Below the pieces are notes generated by a model. That model worked only from the letters and a program-made list of their open reading frames with translations, was not told the DNA's origin and did not search any database. From positions 1-39,430 of the forward strand of contig JAUVQS010000001.1 of assembly GCA_030598025.1 (NCBI GenBank): DNA of 39,430 bases, read 5' to 3'. The position numbers and the translations under genes are program-made. Below are positions 38,726 through 39,430 of the stretch, piece after piece. Within the stretch, counting starts at the first letter, position 1, and each line of letters begins with the position of its first letter. The DNA comes from Acidimicrobiia bacterium (lineage in GTDB: Bacteria; Actinomycetota; Acidimicrobiia; Spongiisociales; JAHEDJ01).

Positions 38726-39430
38726 TCAAATGACCTTGTCCACCTCGTCCATCAGGACCTGCGGCGTCGCCGCCCTGATGAAGTGGAACGGCCGGGTGGC
38801 GAAGTCCTGGACGAAACGTGCCCGCTCTGCTCTGAGTTCCTCGGTATCCACCATCGGCATCGGAAACCCAGGTGCCAGCAACTCGTTCAACAGGAAGTAG
38901 TTCTGGAGGGAATGCAGAGTTTGGAACTGAGCCTCGAACGACCCCATCTCGACCGTACTCGGATCGAAGTTACCGTCGATAGCCGGAACGATGACGACAT
39001 CAACGTTGCTCGGCTCGTCGTAATCGTCCCAGGTGGGCATTGCGCCGAAGAACTTCTCGACCCCCTTGTTGGGCGCAGCCTTGTCGGCACGCTCGGTGCC
39101 CTTTGCCCGCTTCTTCAGAAAGACGTCCTTGGAGCCCATCACCGCCAGGCCCTCCTCGTTGATCACCGTGGTCTCCGTCGAAACCAGCAGGCCGCCCCGG
39201 CGGCACGCCTCGATCTGACCCATGCTCTTGCCGTGGTTCGACTCACCGCCCAGGAACAGGATCGTCTTGTCCTGGTAGCGAACCGATGCTGCGTGGAACG
39301 GGTGAAGGCCCTCGGCCTCCATCTTCAGGGCCAGCATCGTTACGACGACCTTCTGAAGCGGACCAGCAGCCCAATCTCCGGTGAACGTCATCGTCTTGCC
39401 GTCGTACGAGATTCCCTTTGTTTCGTCCTG
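38726..39430 (-). CDS. HprK-like P-loop protein in molybdenum-hydroxylase operon, partial
   Basis: 234 residues are visible; the frame is open to the right edge, so the N-terminus is missing (an internal ATG at 39391 is probably not the start). The segment HPFHAASVRYQDKTILFLGG, followed by ESNHGKS, places a Walker A (GGESNHGKS) after a His-Ala-Ala-Ser strand. This resembles HPr-kinase/PEPCK-type folds, in which LHASAV precedes GxSGxGKS. TETTVINEEG may take the role of the downstream acidic strand. I do not recognise an exact family. Its position at the head of the Mo-hydroxylase genes suggests a maturation or regulatory role (inference). Confidence 0.6.
   Translation of the reverse strand, partial: QDETKGISYDGKTMTFTGDWAAGPLQKVVVTMLALKMEAEGLHPFHAASVRYQDKTILFLGGESNHGKSMGQIEACRRGGLLVSTETTVINEEGLAVMGSKDVFLKKRAKGTERADKAAPNKGVEKFFGAMPTWDDYDEPSNVDVVIVPAIDGNFDPSTVEMGSFEAQFQTLHSLQNYFLLNELLAPGFPMPMVDTEELRAERARFVQDFATRPFHFIRAATPQVLMDEVDKVI

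Overview
This window reads as a chromosomal segment of a high-GC bacterium, most likely an actinobacterium or a near relative. The signs are dense high-GC coding, frequent GTG starts, many 4-bp ATGA/GTGA stop-start overlaps, an argR-argG-argH operon with a leaderless-looking promoter, and RbsABC-type sugar transporters. This assignment is inference; there is no rRNA or phylogenetic marker. I see no tRNA, rRNA, CRISPR, insertion sequence or phage gene, and no gene-free stretch above about 300 bases.

Layout. (1) 1-4598, minus strand: a sugar-type ABC importer, with a lipoprotein binding protein, an intergenic terminator, a double ATPase and two permeases (the last runs off the left edge). (2) 4794-9172, plus strand, divergent from the importer: Gfo/Idh/MocA oxidoreductase, sugar-phosphate isomerase/epimerase-like TIM barrel, FAD oxidoreductase and a phosphotriesterase/lactonase-family hydrolase. 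A LacI-type palindrome lies in the divergent promoter region. Together these look like an uptake and oxidation route for an unidentified sugar or polyol. (3) 9321-11212, minus: a NagB/AgaI-like sugar-phosphate isomerase and a second Gfo/Idh/MocA enzyme. (4) 11361-16687: Xaa-Pro aminopeptidase, haloalkane dehalogenase, a membrane protein, a PduO-type cobalamin adenosyltransferase and leucyl aminopeptidase, with 7-bp-periodic repeats in the gaps. (5) 16727-19822, minus: argR-argG-argH.

(6) 19894-30212 is the most unusual part. A pyruvate-phosphate-dikinase-like protein lacks the PEP/pyruvate barrel and carries a different C-terminus. It is divergent from an operon of a tartrate/D-malate-type dehydrogenase, an archaeal-type (type II) GAPDH, an archaeal-type phosphoglycerate kinase with a changed substrate motif, and a C_GCAxxG_C_C redox protein. 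Next comes a second operon: cupin, split transketolase, SDR and metallo-beta-lactamase-fold hydrolase. The dikinase-like gene and the cupin-transketolase operon share an identical 12-mer (TCGATAATCGAT) placed just downstream of a predicted -10 box, which suggests a common repressor. I infer a co-regulated carbon pathway running through an unusual aldehyde-phosphate/acyl-phosphate step; its substrate cannot be read from sequence.

(7) 30440-32546, plus: MFS transporter and PHP phosphatase. (8) 32618-39430, minus: a tightly coupled operon with an HprK-like P-loop protein (cut by the right edge), a three-subunit molybdenum hydroxylase (FAD, 2Fe-2S and Mo subunits), a cyclase-family hydrolase, a zinc alcohol dehydrogenase, and a low-molecular-weight phosphatase gene that appears frameshifted.
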